Source: Methylocystis echinoides
GTDB lineage: Bacteria; Pseudomonadota; Alphaproteobacteria; Rhizobiales; Beijerinckiaceae
DNA: 64,000 bases
NCBI RefSeq assembly: GCF_027923385.1
Contig: NZ_BSEC01000001.1
Location: forward strand, 3,260,001-3,324,000
Direction: 5' to 3'
Shown here: in pieces, positions 35,345-44,455 of the stretch
Layout: each line of letters opens with the position of its first letter
How positions within the stretch are numbered: position 1 is the stretch's first letter
The notes under the pieces: generated by a model
Databases searched by the model: none
Told to the model about the DNA's origin: nothing
Seen by the model: only the letters and a program-made list of their open reading frames with translations
Program-made: the position numbers and the translations under genes

Positions 35345-36771
35345 GTGCGCTGGGCGTAGAGGACCGCGATCTGCGAGACCTGCCCGTATTTGAGCTGCAT
35401 CCGCACGATGTCGAGGTTTCGTTTGGCGGCGTCCTCGGATTTGCGCGCCGTCGACACCGCCTTGGCGTCGGCCTGCAAGGCGCGCAGCGAGTCCGTGACG
35501 TTCTGGAAGGCGTTGACCACCGTACTGCGGTATTGCGCATCGGCCTGCTCGAGCGCGGCCTCGGCCGCCTTCTGCTTGTTGAGCAGCGTCATCCCATCGA
35601 AAATGGGCTGACTGATGTTGGCCGCGGCGGTGTAGAGCCCCGTGCCGGGCATGAACAGTTCCGTCACCTTGAAGGCGCTGGCGCCGAGGTTGGCGGAGAG
35701 GGTGATGTTGGGCAGACGGTTGGCGGTCGCCACGCCGACATTGGCGGAAGCCTGATGCAGCGCGGCCTCCGCCGCCCGAACGTCGGGCCGCTGCGCCACG
35801 AGCTTCGATGGCACGGACACCGGCACGGTCGCCGGCAATTTGAAACTCGCAAGCTGAAAGCTTTCGCCCGGCCCCTCGAAAGTATAGCGGCCGGCGAGCG
35901 CCGTCAGCAGATCGCGCTGAATGGCGAGCTGCTTTTCGAGCGGCGGCAGCGTTTCCTCGGCCTGCGCCAGCGCCGCCTCCTGCGCGATCACGTCGGCCTT
36001 CGCGATGGAGCCGAACGAATATTGCCGGTTCAGAATTTCGAGGCTTTCACGCAAGATGGTGATGATGTGATTCGTGGCGTCGATCTGACCACGGATCGAC
36101 GCTTCCTGTATGGCCGCGACGATCACATTGGTCGTCAGGGCGAGTTGCGCGGCCTCGTATTGCCAGCGCTGCTGTTCGGTCTGCGCCTGCGCCGACTCGA
36201 CCGACCGCGCGATGCCGCCCCAGATGTCCGGCGTGTAGGAAATGGTGAACTGCTTGAGGAGCAGCGCATAATTCGCAGTCGGCGGATTTTGGACATTGGG
36301 AACCGGCAAATTGTAAAGAACATTCGCCGGCGACGGATACATCTGGTTGTAAATAGTCTGATTGATTGAGGACAGCGCGCGATCGTTCGACTGGAGATTG
36401 GTGCTGTCGTTCGAGTTGAAGAAGATCTGCGGCGAGAAGCCGCCTTTCTGGGCTTCCGCATTGAAATAGGCGACGCGCACAGCCGCTTCCGCGGCATGGA
36501 GCGACGGATTGTTCTGCAGCGACTCACGCACCAGCGAGTCGAGCGGCTTCGATTTGAAAACCGTCCACCAGTCGGCGGGAATGTCCCTGTTTTCCGCGAA
36601 ACGCTGGCCCTCCCCCGGCGAGGCGGTTGGCTCGGGCGTGAAATGTTTTGCCTCCGGCGTGGGCGGAGTCGCGAAGTCGGGGCCAACATTGCACGCGGAA
36701 AGCGCCGCCATGGCCATCAGGGCTAGGATCGACGCGGCTTGTGTCGCGAGGCGGCGGCGCAGGCGCGTCAT
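35242..36771 (-). CDS. RND efflux outer-membrane lipoprotein (NodT/OprM family)
   Basis: 509 residues. The N-terminal signal ends in the lipobox LSAC (about residue 26), so the mature protein is a lipoprotein. Two outer-membrane efflux repeats follow, each helical with NPSLHAAEAAVRVA and DVRAAEAALHQASANVG as their entry motifs, and GPDFATPP after the cysteine is the NodT-family hallmark. It forms the trimeric outer-membrane channel of a tripartite pump. The start overlaps the stop of the RND gene by ATGA, so the order is adaptor-pump-channel in one operon. Confidence 0.93.
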   Translation of the reverse strand: MTRLRRRLATQAASILALMAMAALSACNVGPDFATPPTPEAKHFTPEPTASPGEGQRFAENRDIPADWWTVFKSKPLDSLVRESLQNNPSLHAAEAAVRVAYFNAEAQKGGFSPQIFFNSNDSTNLQSNDRALSSINQTIYNQMYPSPANVLYNLPVPNVQNPPTANYALLLKQFTISYTPDIWGGIARSVESAQAQTEQQRWQYEAAQLALTTNVIVAAIQEASIRGQIDATNHIITILRESLEILNRQYSFGSIAKADVIAQEAALAQAEETLPPLEKQLAIQRDLLTALAGRYTFEGPGESFQLASFKLPATVPVSVPSKLVAQRPDVRAAEAALHQASANVGVATANRLPNITLSANLGASAFKVTELFMPGTGLYTAAANISQPIFDGMTLLNKQKAAEAALEQADAQYRSTVVNAFQNVTDSLRALQADAKAVSTARKSEDAAKRNLDIVRMQLKYGQVSQIAVLYAQRTYLIASLSLVQAEATRLSDTAALFMALGGGWWNR

Positions 36772-39700
36772 GGCGTCGTCGCGCCTTCGCGCGCAAATGT
36801 CTTGTCCATGCGCGTGCGAACGAAAACCTCGACCACGAAGTAGAAGGTCGGGAGGATGAACAGCGTCAACAGCGTCGCGACGATGAGGCCCCCGACGATG
36901 ACGGTGGCGAGGCTGCGCTGCACATCGCTGCCGACGCCCGTGGCCATCGCCGCCGGCAGCATGCCGACGGTCGCCACGGTCGAGGTCATCAGGACAGGCC
37001 GGAAGCGCTCCGTCGCGCCCTCCAGAACGCCCTTTCTGACAGCGGATGTGAACTCGCGCAGCTTTCCCTGCAACTCGGTTTCGGCCACGACCCAGCGCGC
37101 CCGCGCCGAGGCGATCCGAACGGCGGACGTCCGGTTGAGGCTCGCCACCATGATGATGCCGTTCTGCACCGCGACCCCGAACAGCGCCAGAAAGCCGACG
37201 CCGGTTGCGACATTCAGGCTGTCGCTGCGCAAATGCAGCGAGACGAGCCCGCCGAGCGTCGCGAGCGGCACGACGGCGAGGATCAGCAGCGCATAGCGCA
37301 GCTTGCCGAAGCCGATGAACAGGATGACCAGCATCAGCGCCAGAACGGCGCCGACGATGACCGTCAGACGCGCCTGCGCGCGCTGCTGATTTTCGAACTT
37401 GCCGCCCCAGACGATCTTGTAGAGGGACTTGTCGTACTGAACGTCCTTCGCGATGCGCGCCTGCGCATCGGCGAGATAGGACGAAAGATCGCGGTTTTCG
37501 TAATCGACGCGCACGGTGAGCGAGCGCTTGGTCCTGTCGTGCGAAATCGCGCTCTCGCCGTTCTGAAGCGAAATCTTTGCGATCTGGGAGAGCGAGATCT
37601 GCGCGCCGCTCGTCGTATTGACGAGCAGGCTGCCGAGCGCCTCGGGGCTGTTGCGCGCCTCGGGCGGAAAACGCACCGTCACGTCATAGGCGCGGTCGTT
37701 CACATAGACCTGTCCGATGGGACTGCCCCCGACGCCGGTCTGAATGAGATTGGCGACATCCGCGACATTGATGCCGTAGCGTGCGGCGGTGGTGCGATCG
37801 ACGTGGAACACGATCTGCGGAATCGGCGGCTCCTGCACGATCGAGGTCTGCGTGGTGCCCGGCGTGTCGCGCAGCGTCTGCACCACCTCGTCGGCGATGC
37901 GGCGCGCCTCCTTGAGATCCTGCCCGAAGACCTTGACGACCAGCGCGCTGTGCGCGCCGCTGACGAGGTCGTTGACATTGTCGATGATGGGCTGGCTGAT
38001 GCCCGCCTCAATGCCCGGTATCTGCTTCAGTCGCTCCGACAGCCGGCGGATGAGATCGGCCTTGGATTCGCCCTTCGGCCATTCGTCGTAGGGCTTCAGA
38101 CCGATCGGCGCCTCGATGTGGCTCGTCGTCCAGGGATCGGTGCGGTCGTCGTTGCGGCCGATCTGCGTGACGACGAAGGAAATCTCGGGAAATTCCAGCA
38201 CGGCGTTGCGCAGGTCGCGCGCCATTTCATCCGCCTTGCTGATCGAGATGCCGCTGGGCAGTTGCACCTGCAGCCACAGCGAGCCCTCGTCCAGATTGGG
38301 CAGGAACTCGCGCCCGATGGTGGCGCCCGCGATGATCACGCCGAGGAAAGCGGCGCCTGCGGCGGCGTAGATGATGCGGGGCTTGTCCAGACAGGTCGCA
38401 AGCAGATAACTGTAGCGCGCCTGAAGATGCTCCAGCACGACATTGTGAAAGACCGGCGCCGGCTTGTGGAAGGCCATGAAGGCGAGGCCCGGCGTGACCA
38501 GCAGGGAGCACAGCAGGGCGCCGATCAGCGCATAGGAGATCGTATAGGCGACCGGCGAGAACAGTTTCGCCTCGACGCGCTCAAGGCCCAGCAGCGGCAG
38601 ATAGGCCGTGATGATGATGATGGTCGCGAAGAAGATCGGATTGACGACCTGGCGCACGACGAACTGCACCGTGTCCGTTTCGAGCGGCCGCGTCGGATTG
38701 TGCTCGCGCACGCGCAGGATCGCCTCGGTGACAACGATGGCGCCGTCGACGATCACGCCGAAGTCGATGGAGCCGAGCGACAGCAGATTGGCCGGCAATC
38801 GCGTGAGATTCATCAGGATGAAGGTGACGCTCAACGCGACGGGTATGGTCACCGCCACCACCACGGCGCTGCGCGGACTGCCGAGGAAGAGGATGAGCAC
38901 CACGAAGACCAGCGTGACGCCCTCGCCCACCGTATGCCCGACCTTCTCGACCGTCGCGTCGACGAGTTCGTTGCGGTCGAGATAGGGGACGATCCGCACG
39001 CCCTGCGGCGCCAGCTCCTCCTGCAATTGCGCCAGCCGCTCATGCACCGCGCGCAGCACCTGCCCGGCGTTCTCGCCTTTGAGCATCTGCACGGTGCCCT
39101 GAATGGTGTCGGAGTTGTGATCCTTGCCGAGAACGCCCTCCCGCTCCTGGCTGGCGAGGCGGGGCGTGCCAAGGTCGCGGGTGAGCACCGGCGTTCCCTT
39201 GCTCTCGGTGACGACGATATTGCCGAGATCGTCGAGATTGCGGACGAGGCCGATGCTGCGGATGACATAGGACTGCTCGCCGCGCGTGATGCGGCTGCCG
39301 CCCGAACTCGCGCTGTTGGCGGTGATGGCGTTGGCGACCTCGGTGAGGCCAAGGTTGTAGCGCTGGAGCGCGAGCGGATCGATTTCGAGCTGGAACTGGC
39401 GCGTCAGCCCGCCGAAATTGGCGACGCTCGCGACGCCGGGAACCTGATTGAGCGCGGGCACGACGATCCAGCGCTGGATCTCCGACAGATCGGACAGATT
39501 CTTGTCGTCGGACTCAAGCGAATAGCGCAGGATTTCGCCGACGGGACTGGTCAGCGGGCCCAGCGTGGGCTGGAAACTCGACGGCAGCGGCGCCTGGCTG
39601 ACGCGCTCCAGCACGCGCTGACGCGCCCAGTAGTCTTCGACGCCGTCCTTGAACACCATCGTGATCAACGACAGCGCGAATGTGCTGCTGGAGCGGATCG

Positions 39701-39941
39701 TCACCAATCCGGGCGTGCTCGCGAGCACGCGCTCCAGCGGCACGGTGATCTGCTGCTCGACCTCCTCGGCCGCGAGGCCGCGCGCCTGCGTCGTGACGAC
39801 GACGGTGACGTCGCCCACGTCCGGATAGGCTTCCAGCTTGAGCTGCGTCCAGGAGAACATGCCGTAGAGGAAAACCAGAAACGTCACGAGCAGGACGATC
39901 AGGCGCCGCTGCAGGCAGATTTCGACGGCGCGCTCAATCAT
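36768..39941 (-). CDS. Heavy-metal efflux RND transporter (CzcA-like)
   Basis: 1057 residues with the RND pattern: helix 1, a large periplasmic domain, helices 2-6, a second large loop and helices 8-12. Helix 4 reads SIDFGVIVDGAIVVTE, with Asp393, Asp399 and Glu406 at the same 6- and 7-residue spacings as the proton-relay carboxylates of CzcA. This points to the heavy-metal (HME) class, more likely divalent cations (Co, Zn, Ni, Cd) than Cu/Ag, but the metal is not proven. It uses the proton gradient and spans the envelope with the adaptor and channel encoded on either side. Overlaps both neighbours by 4-8 bases. Confidence 0.93.
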   Translation of the reverse strand: MIERAVEICLQRRLIVLLVTFLVFLYGMFSWTQLKLEAYPDVGDVTVVVTTQARGLAAEEVEQQITVPLERVLASTPGLVTIRSSSTFALSLITMVFKDGVEDYWARQRVLERVSQAPLPSSFQPTLGPLTSPVGEILRYSLESDDKNLSDLSEIQRWIVVPALNQVPGVASVANFGGLTRQFQLEIDPLALQRYNLGLTEVANAITANSASSGGSRITRGEQSYVIRSIGLVRNLDDLGNIVVTESKGTPVLTRDLGTPRLASQEREGVLGKDHNSDTIQGTVQMLKGENAGQVLRAVHERLAQLQEELAPQGVRIVPYLDRNELVDATVEKVGHTVGEGVTLVFVVLILFLGSPRSAVVVAVTIPVALSVTFILMNLTRLPANLLSLGSIDFGVIVDGAIVVTEAILRVREHNPTRPLETDTVQFVVRQVVNPIFFATIIIITAYLPLLGLERVEAKLFSPVAYTISYALIGALLCSLLVTPGLAFMAFHKPAPVFHNVVLEHLQARYSYLLATCLDKPRIIYAAAGAAFLGVIIAGATIGREFLPNLDEGSLWLQVQLPSGISISKADEMARDLRNAVLEFPEISFVVTQIGRNDDRTDPWTTSHIEAPIGLKPYDEWPKGESKADLIRRLSERLKQIPGIEAGISQPIIDNVNDLVSGAHSALVVKVFGQDLKEARRIADEVVQTLRDTPGTTQTSIVQEPPIPQIVFHVDRTTAARYGINVADVANLIQTGVGGSPIGQVYVNDRAYDVTVRFPPEARNSPEALGSLLVNTTSGAQISLSQIAKISLQNGESAISHDRTKRSLTVRVDYENRDLSSYLADAQARIAKDVQYDKSLYKIVWGGKFENQQRAQARLTVIVGAVLALMLVILFIGFGKLRYALLILAVVPLATLGGLVSLHLRSDSLNVATGVGFLALFGVAVQNGIIMVASLNRTSAVRIASARARWVVAETELQGKLREFTSAVRKGVLEGATERFRPVLMTSTVATVGMLPAAMATGVGSDVQRSLATVIVGGLIVATLLTLFILPTFYFVVEVFVRTRMDKTFAREGATTP

Positions 39942-41097
39942 TCAGGAGCACCCCGCCCTTCACGACAATTCGCTGGTCGGGCTCGACGCCGCGCACGATC
40001 GTCCAGCCCTGATAATCCGCTTCGATCACGACCGCGTGGCGCTGGAAGGTCCAGGGCGCGACCTCGACGAAGACGCTGGTGTCATCGTGGACAACGAACA
40101 GCGCCGACGGCGGAACCAGAACGCTCTGCGCCGCCGGCGCGAAGAAGCGCACCGAGGCGAACATGTTGAGCTTGAAGATGCCGTGCGGATTCTCGAAGGA
40201 GATGCGCACCTTGTTGCGGCGCGTGTCGGCCTCGAGCAACTGGCTGATCACCTGCACGCGCCCCGAGAAGATTTCGCCCGGATAGGCGAGGAGCGACACT
40301 TCCACCCGCTCGTCCTTCTGGACGAAGGACAAATCCTTCTCCTGCACGCTCGCCGTCACCCAGACCTTCTCCAGATTGGAGATGGTCATCATGGACTCGG
40401 TCGTATTGTCGATGAAATCGCCGGGCGCGGTGTCGAGCGTGGTGATCGTGCCGTCGATGGGCGAGGTGAGGATGATCTGGCGCTCGCCGGTCACCTTGCC
40501 GCTGTCGCCGATCACGTCGAGACGCGCCTCGGCGCGCTTCAGTTCGGACGACGCCTGATGATAGTCGTTTTGCGCCTGCTCCAGCTCCTTCAGCGCAAGG
40601 CCGCCGGCCTTGTTGAGGCCCGTGGCGCGTTCCAGCGCGCTTTTCGTGAGCTTGACCGACGCCCGCGCCTTTTCCGCGTCCGCGACCGCCTGGGCGAGGT
40701 CGCCCGAGTCGATCGAGGCGAGCCGCTGGCCCTTTTTCACCGTGTCGCCGAGTGAAACATCCAGCACCGCGACGCGACCGGCCACCGGCGCCAGAATCTT
40801 GACCGTGCGGGTCGGGTCGGCCTCCACCGTGCCGGTCACCACCTTGCTGCGGCTGATGTTCTTCTGCTGCACCGGCGCGACGACGATGCGCGAGCGGAAG
40901 GGCGAGCCTTCGGGGATGAAGATCCGGCCCTTCTGGCGGACGATCTGCGCCTTCTCGCGCGTCCCCGGCTGTCCACCCGAATGCAGGGATGGCCCTTTCC
41001 AGACCCACAGCCCGCCCACCAGCAGCGCGGCGGCGGCGGCGGCCGGAAGCCAGAGCCTTTTGGGCAGCGGCCGGGGCAGCCATTTGTCGAGTGTCAT
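39934..41097 (-). CDS. Efflux RND periplasmic adaptor (membrane fusion protein)
   Basis: 387 residues from the ATG at 41097 (MTLDKWLPRPLPKRLW); 17 more codons are open upstream. One N-terminal membrane helix anchors the protein. Barrel-sandwich halves GRVAVLDVSLGDTVKKGQRL and ILTSPIDGTITTLDTAPGDF flank an alpha-helical hairpin of about residues 130-200. Position 5' of the RND gene completes the pump. No metal-binding His/Met-rich tail is visible, unlike CusB or SilB. No regulator gene is next to it. Confidence 0.9.
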   Translation of the reverse strand: MTLDKWLPRPLPKRLWLPAAAAAALLVGGLWVWKGPSLHSGGQPGTREKAQIVRQKGRIFIPEGSPFRSRIVVAPVQQKNISRSKVVTGTVEADPTRTVKILAPVAGRVAVLDVSLGDTVKKGQRLASIDSGDLAQAVADAEKARASVKLTKSALERATGLNKAGGLALKELEQAQNDYHQASSELKRAEARLDVIGDSGKVTGERQIILTSPIDGTITTLDTAPGDFIDNTTESMMTISNLEKVWVTASVQEKDLSFVQKDERVEVSLLAYPGEIFSGRVQVISQLLEADTRRNKVRISFENPHGIFKLNMFASVRFFAPAAQSVLVPPSALFVVHDDTSVFVEVAPWTFQRHAVVIEADYQGWTIVRGVEPDQRIVVKGGVLLND

Positions 41098-41567
41098 GGA
41101 GGGGCGTGTTCCTGAGATTGGGCGGCGCGACATAACGCAATTTTTCACGGCTGGCCGTCAATTGCCTTAGGCGACCAAACAACAGCTCGTGACCGCTTCG
41201 TGACGGCCGTGGCCTCATGCGCCTCCCTGCTTCTGCTTCCTCGGCTGGTCGGGCGCAATAGCCAGCGCGCGCCGAAATTAGCCGAAACTGGACGGACACG
41301 AAAGTAAATGTCGACCTCGTTTACAGATTAGAAACCAAGCGTCCCCCGTCCGCTTTCCCGGCCGGGGCGCCGTGGGGCGCGCCGCTGAATTTTCGCCCCG
41401 GCCCGCGGGGGTTGCGCCGTCCGCAACGGTTTCTTAACGACGCCGCGCGAGTCTTCCGGTCCGTGACGCCGCCGCCACGGGCTGGACGCGGCGGCGCCGC
41501 GTGACGGCCGCATTCCTTGCCGAACCGTCTCATGTGTCCCGGTTTGCGTTGTGGAGTTTCAGTCATC
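41098..41567. other. Intergenic region between the divergent efflux operon and eipA-like gene
   Basis: 470 bases with no credible gene. The left part must hold the efflux promoter (minus), the right part the promoter of the DUF1134 gene (plus). Several GC-rich self-complementary stretches (for example around 41360-41410) are present. No clear operator recognised. Confidence 0.6.
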
Positions 41568-42155
41568 ATGGACGCCTGGCATCGCTCTTCCACCCGTCGC
41601 GATCTCTTTCGCCTCGCCGCCACCGCGGCGGCGAGCGCCGCCCTGCCCGGCGTGGCCCACGCCGCGCGGCCCGAATCCTATACGAGCGGCGAGATCGTCG
41701 AGAATGGCCACCATTTCTTCGGGTCCATCTCGCGCGGCCTCGCTGAAGGCCTGGAGCAGGCCAACAAGAAATGGGGTCGCCCGAACGCCTATATCCTGGG
41801 CCAGGAGGCCGGCGGCGCCTTCATCGGCGGCGTCTGCTACGGCGAAGGCGAGATGTTCACCCGCAACGCCGGCCGGCGGCGCGTCTTCTGGCAGGGTCCC
41901 TCGCTCGGCCTCGACGCCGGCGCCGACGGCGACCGCACCATGATGCTGGTCTATAATCTGCCCGAGATCGACGCCATCTATCGCCGCTACGCGGGCGTGA
42001 ACGGGTCCGCCTATCTCATCGGCGGCCTGGGCTTCACCGCGCTCAACAATGAGGAGGTGGTGGTCATGCCGGTGCGCTCCGGCCTCGGCGCCCGCCTCGG
42101 CGTCGCCCTCAGCTATCTGAAATTCACCCAGAACTCGACCTGGAACCCCTTCTGA
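41568..42155 (+). CDS. DUF1134 protein, EipA-like envelope integrity protein
   Basis: 195 residues from the ATG at 41568; the frame is open 17 codons upstream. The N-terminus STRRDLFRLAATAAAS resembles a twin-arginine signal, with cleavage near VAHAA. The mature part is a DUF1134 domain: NAYILGQEAGGAFIGGV, YGEGEMFTRNAG, VFWQGPSLGLDAG and YLIGGLGFTAL. In Brucella the family member EipA is a periplasmic beta-barrel-like protein needed for envelope integrity. GGAG lies about 12 bases upstream. It is monocistronic here, 159 bases before the next gene. Confidence 0.88.
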   Translation: MDAWHRSSTRRDLFRLAATAAASAALPGVAHAARPESYTSGEIVENGHHFFGSISRGLAEGLEQANKKWGRPNAYILGQEAGGAFIGGVCYGEGEMFTRNAGRRRVFWQGPSLGLDAGADGDRTMMLVYNLPEIDAIYRRYAGVNGSAYLIGGLGFTALNNEEVVVMPVRSGLGARLGVALSYLKFTQNSTWNPF

Positions 42156-42314
42156 CGAAGGACAGGGCAAAGCTGGCGGCGAGCGCCAGCTTTGCAAGGG
42201 GGGCGGCGAGAGGCAGGCGCAAGTCCGCGCCGCCTTTTGATTTCGGATGGCATCCGTGGCAATCTTGCCGACGTTCCGCCGGCATTTGGGCGCGCGGCGG
42301 CGCGAGGGTGCGTC

Positions 42315-43343
42315 TTGATCGAACAGGCACTTTATTTCGCGCTCGGCTTTCTCGTCGCCGGGCTGATCGCACTTCTGTTCCTGCCGGCCTTCTGGCGGCG
42401 CGCGATGCGGCTCTCCATGCGCCGCCTGCAGATGCTTGCGCCCATGTCGATGGAGGAGGTCATCGCCGAGCGCGACCTCCTGCGCGCCGAATTCGCGGTG
42501 CGCGAGCGTCGCATGGAGCAGGAGATCGAAGCGGTGAAGGCCTCCAAGGCCTTCGACATGGCCGCCATCGGCCGCCACGCCGCCCGCATCGCCGAGGCCG
42601 AGAACGCCCTCAGAAAGGCAGAGGCCGACAATCGCGACATGACGCTGGCGCTGCGCGAGGCCGAGAAAGTCCTCGCCGAGCGCACGGATCTTCTGCATTC
42701 CACCGAACTCGCCCTCAATGAAATGACCGAGCGCGCCGACCGGAGCGTCGAACGCCTCCGCCTGCTCGAGTCCGACAAGGAGGAGCTTGGTCGCGAGAAG
42801 GAAATGGAATCGAGCCGCGTCGTCGCCCATGAGGCGAAGATCGGCGCGCTGCATGAGCAGAACACGCGGCTTCAGCGTGAACTGGAGGCGCTGCGCGCCG
42901 AACATGAGAATGTCGCGGCGACCGCCGGGCGCGTTCCCACCCTTGCCGACGATCTCGTCAAGACGCGCGAGGCGCTGGACATCATGCAGCGCGAGAAGCT
43001 CGAGGTTCTGCGCGAGCGCGACGAGACGCGCGCCGCGCTGTCGACGGAGCAGGAGCGCCGCCGCAACGAGGTCGAGCGTCTCGAAAACGCCCTGCGCCTC
43101 GCCCGCGACGAGGGCCGCGACAGCGCCGACAAGCTCGAAGCCGCGCGCGCCGACAACGCCATGCTGCATGGCGCCGTCGAGACGCTGCGCGCCGAGCGCG
43201 CGCATCAGCGGCGCAACAATGGCGCGGAACTCGTCAGCGAGCCCGCCTCTCAGGCCGATGTCGTCGCCTTGCGCGAGGCCCTGACGCAATTCGGAGCGCG
43301 CGTCGCGGAACTCGCCGAAACCACGCCGGAGCGCGTGGACTGA
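42315..43343 (+). CDS. Membrane-anchored coiled-coil protein
   Basis: 342 residues from a TTG at 42315 with GAGGG six bases upstream. One N-terminal helix (ALYFALGFLVAGLIALLFLP) and ALxxPAFWRRAMRL are followed by an almost continuous coiled coil from about residue 45 to 300, rich in Glu, Arg, Ala and Leu. Proteins with this N-terminus are common in Rhizobiales and have no assigned function. The layout suggests a scaffold or spacer at the inner membrane. Confidence 0.78.
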   Translation: MIEQALYFALGFLVAGLIALLFLPAFWRRAMRLSMRRLQMLAPMSMEEVIAERDLLRAEFAVRERRMEQEIEAVKASKAFDMAAIGRHAARIAEAENALRKAEADNRDMTLALREAEKVLAERTDLLHSTELALNEMTERADRSVERLRLLESDKEELGREKEMESSRVVAHEAKIGALHEQNTRLQRELEALRAEHENVAATAGRVPTLADDLVKTREALDIMQREKLEVLRERDETRAALSTEQERRRNEVERLENALRLARDEGRDSADKLEAARADNAMLHGAVETLRAERAHQRRNNGAELVSEPASQADVVALREALTQFGARVAELAETTPERVD

Positions 43344-43411
43344 CGATGGCTTGACCGCGCCGGCGGCCTTTGGGACAAGCGGGCGACGCCAACACGCCCA
43401 CGAGGTTCATC

Positions 43412-43693
43412 TTGCTCTTCGTCGCCCTTTGCCACGACAAGCCCGGCCATGTCGATCTGCGCATGTCCACCCGCCCGGCGCATCTCGCCTGGCTCGAGAA
43501 ACACGGCGCCAGCGTGAAGCTCGGCGGTCCCTTCATCGAGAACGACAAGCCTGTCGGCTCCATGCTGATTCTGGAGACGCCCGACGAGGCGTCGGCCCGC
43601 GCGCTGCTCGCAGAGGACCCTTACGCGGAAGCGGGCCTCTTCGAGCGCGTCGAGCTTCGCGCTTGGCGTCGCGTCGTCGGCGCGGAGCTGTAA
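43412..43693 (+). CDS. YciI family protein
   Basis: 93 residues from a TTG at 43412 with GAGG seven bases upstream; starting at the ATG at 43370 would add 14 residues without family likeness. The sequence LLFVALCHDKPGHVDLR, HLAWLEKHG, GGPF and LLAEDPYAEAGLFERVELRAW matches YciI: a ferredoxin-like dimer with a conserved His/Asp pair (HD in CHDKPG). No established reaction. The next gene begins directly after its stop codon. Confidence 0.88.
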   Translation: MLFVALCHDKPGHVDLRMSTRPAHLAWLEKHGASVKLGGPFIENDKPVGSMLILETPDEASARALLAEDPYAEAGLFERVELRAWRRVVGAEL

Positions 43694-44113
43694 ATGGCCC
43701 ACTGGCTCCTCAAGAGCGAACCATCGACCTGGTCCTGGGACCAGCAGGTCGCCGCCGGCGCGAAAGGCACGTTCTGGAATGGCGTGCGCAACCATCTGGC
43801 CAAGAAACATCTGATGGCCATGCAGAAGGGCGATCGCGGCTTCTTCTATCACTCCAACGAGGAGCGCGCGATCGTCGGCGTCATCGACATCATCAGGACC
43901 TATTACCCCGACCACACGGACGAGACCGGCAAATTCGGCATGGTCGACGTGAAGGCCGTCAAGGCGCTGAAGAAGCCGGTGACGCTCGCCGCGATCAAGG
44001 CCGAGCCGCGGCTCGCCGACATGGTGCTGGTGAACAACTCCCGCCTGTCCGTGCAGCCGGTGACGGACGAGGAATGGGCGGTGGTGATGGCGATGGCGGG
44101 CGAGAAGGCGTAG
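43694..44113 (+). CDS. EVE domain protein
   Basis: 139 residues. WLLKSEPSTWSWDQQ, WNGVRNHLAKKHLMAMQKGD and FYHSNEERAIVGV are signatures of the EVE domain (PUA-like superfamily, thymocyte nuclear protein 1 type), which binds modified bases in nucleic acids. The ATG follows the YciI stop without a gap, a common pairing in Alphaproteobacteria. A cytoplasmic role in sensing or processing modified DNA/RNA is inferred from the fold only. Confidence 0.92.
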   Translation: MAHWLLKSEPSTWSWDQQVAAGAKGTFWNGVRNHLAKKHLMAMQKGDRGFFYHSNEERAIVGVIDIIRTYYPDHTDETGKFGMVDVKAVKALKKPVTLAAIKAEPRLADMVLVNNSRLSVQPVTDEEWAVVMAMAGEKA

Positions 44114-44201
44114 CCCCTCGCGCGACGCGGCCGCTGGAACGTGATCGGCTCTGAACGGTTGAAGCCGATCCCCCTGGTTGGCCCGAACAGCGAGGCGCGC
44201 C

Positions 44202-44432
44202 ATGACAAGCAAAGCCGAAAGCGATCCGCATCTGCACACCCGCCACATGGCGGCCTGTCTGCAGGAGACGATCAACCGCCTGCGCGAAGACATCGACAAG
44301 GTCGACGAACCGCAGCTCAAGGCCATGTTCGAGACGTCGGCCGAAGTGTTGTGCGGTCTGAAAAAGGCCTATAGCGACTATGAACAGAAGAAGGAAAGCG
44401 CCTGGCCCGGCGGCAGGGAGCTGCATAGCTGA
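44202..44432 (+). CDS. Small conserved-looking cytoplasmic protein
   Basis: 76 residues from the ATG at 44202, eight bases after GAGG. Predicted all-helical: HMAACLQETINRLREDIDKV, then EPQLKAMFETSAEVLCGLKKAYSDYE. Two cysteines. No family recognised. It is 89 bases after the EVE gene and 24 before thiD on the same strand. Confidence 0.65.
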   Translation: MTSKAESDPHLHTRHMAACLQETINRLREDIDKVDEPQLKAMFETSAEVLCGLKKAYSDYEQKKESAWPGGRELHS

Positions 44433-44455
44433 CCGCAAGGGGAGCGGCTGACGAT

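Noticed and set aside
36648..40169. 1173-codon open frame on the plus strand over the RND pump
   Set aside because: Antisense to a well-recognised HME-RND protein; no signal or domain pattern in the translation.
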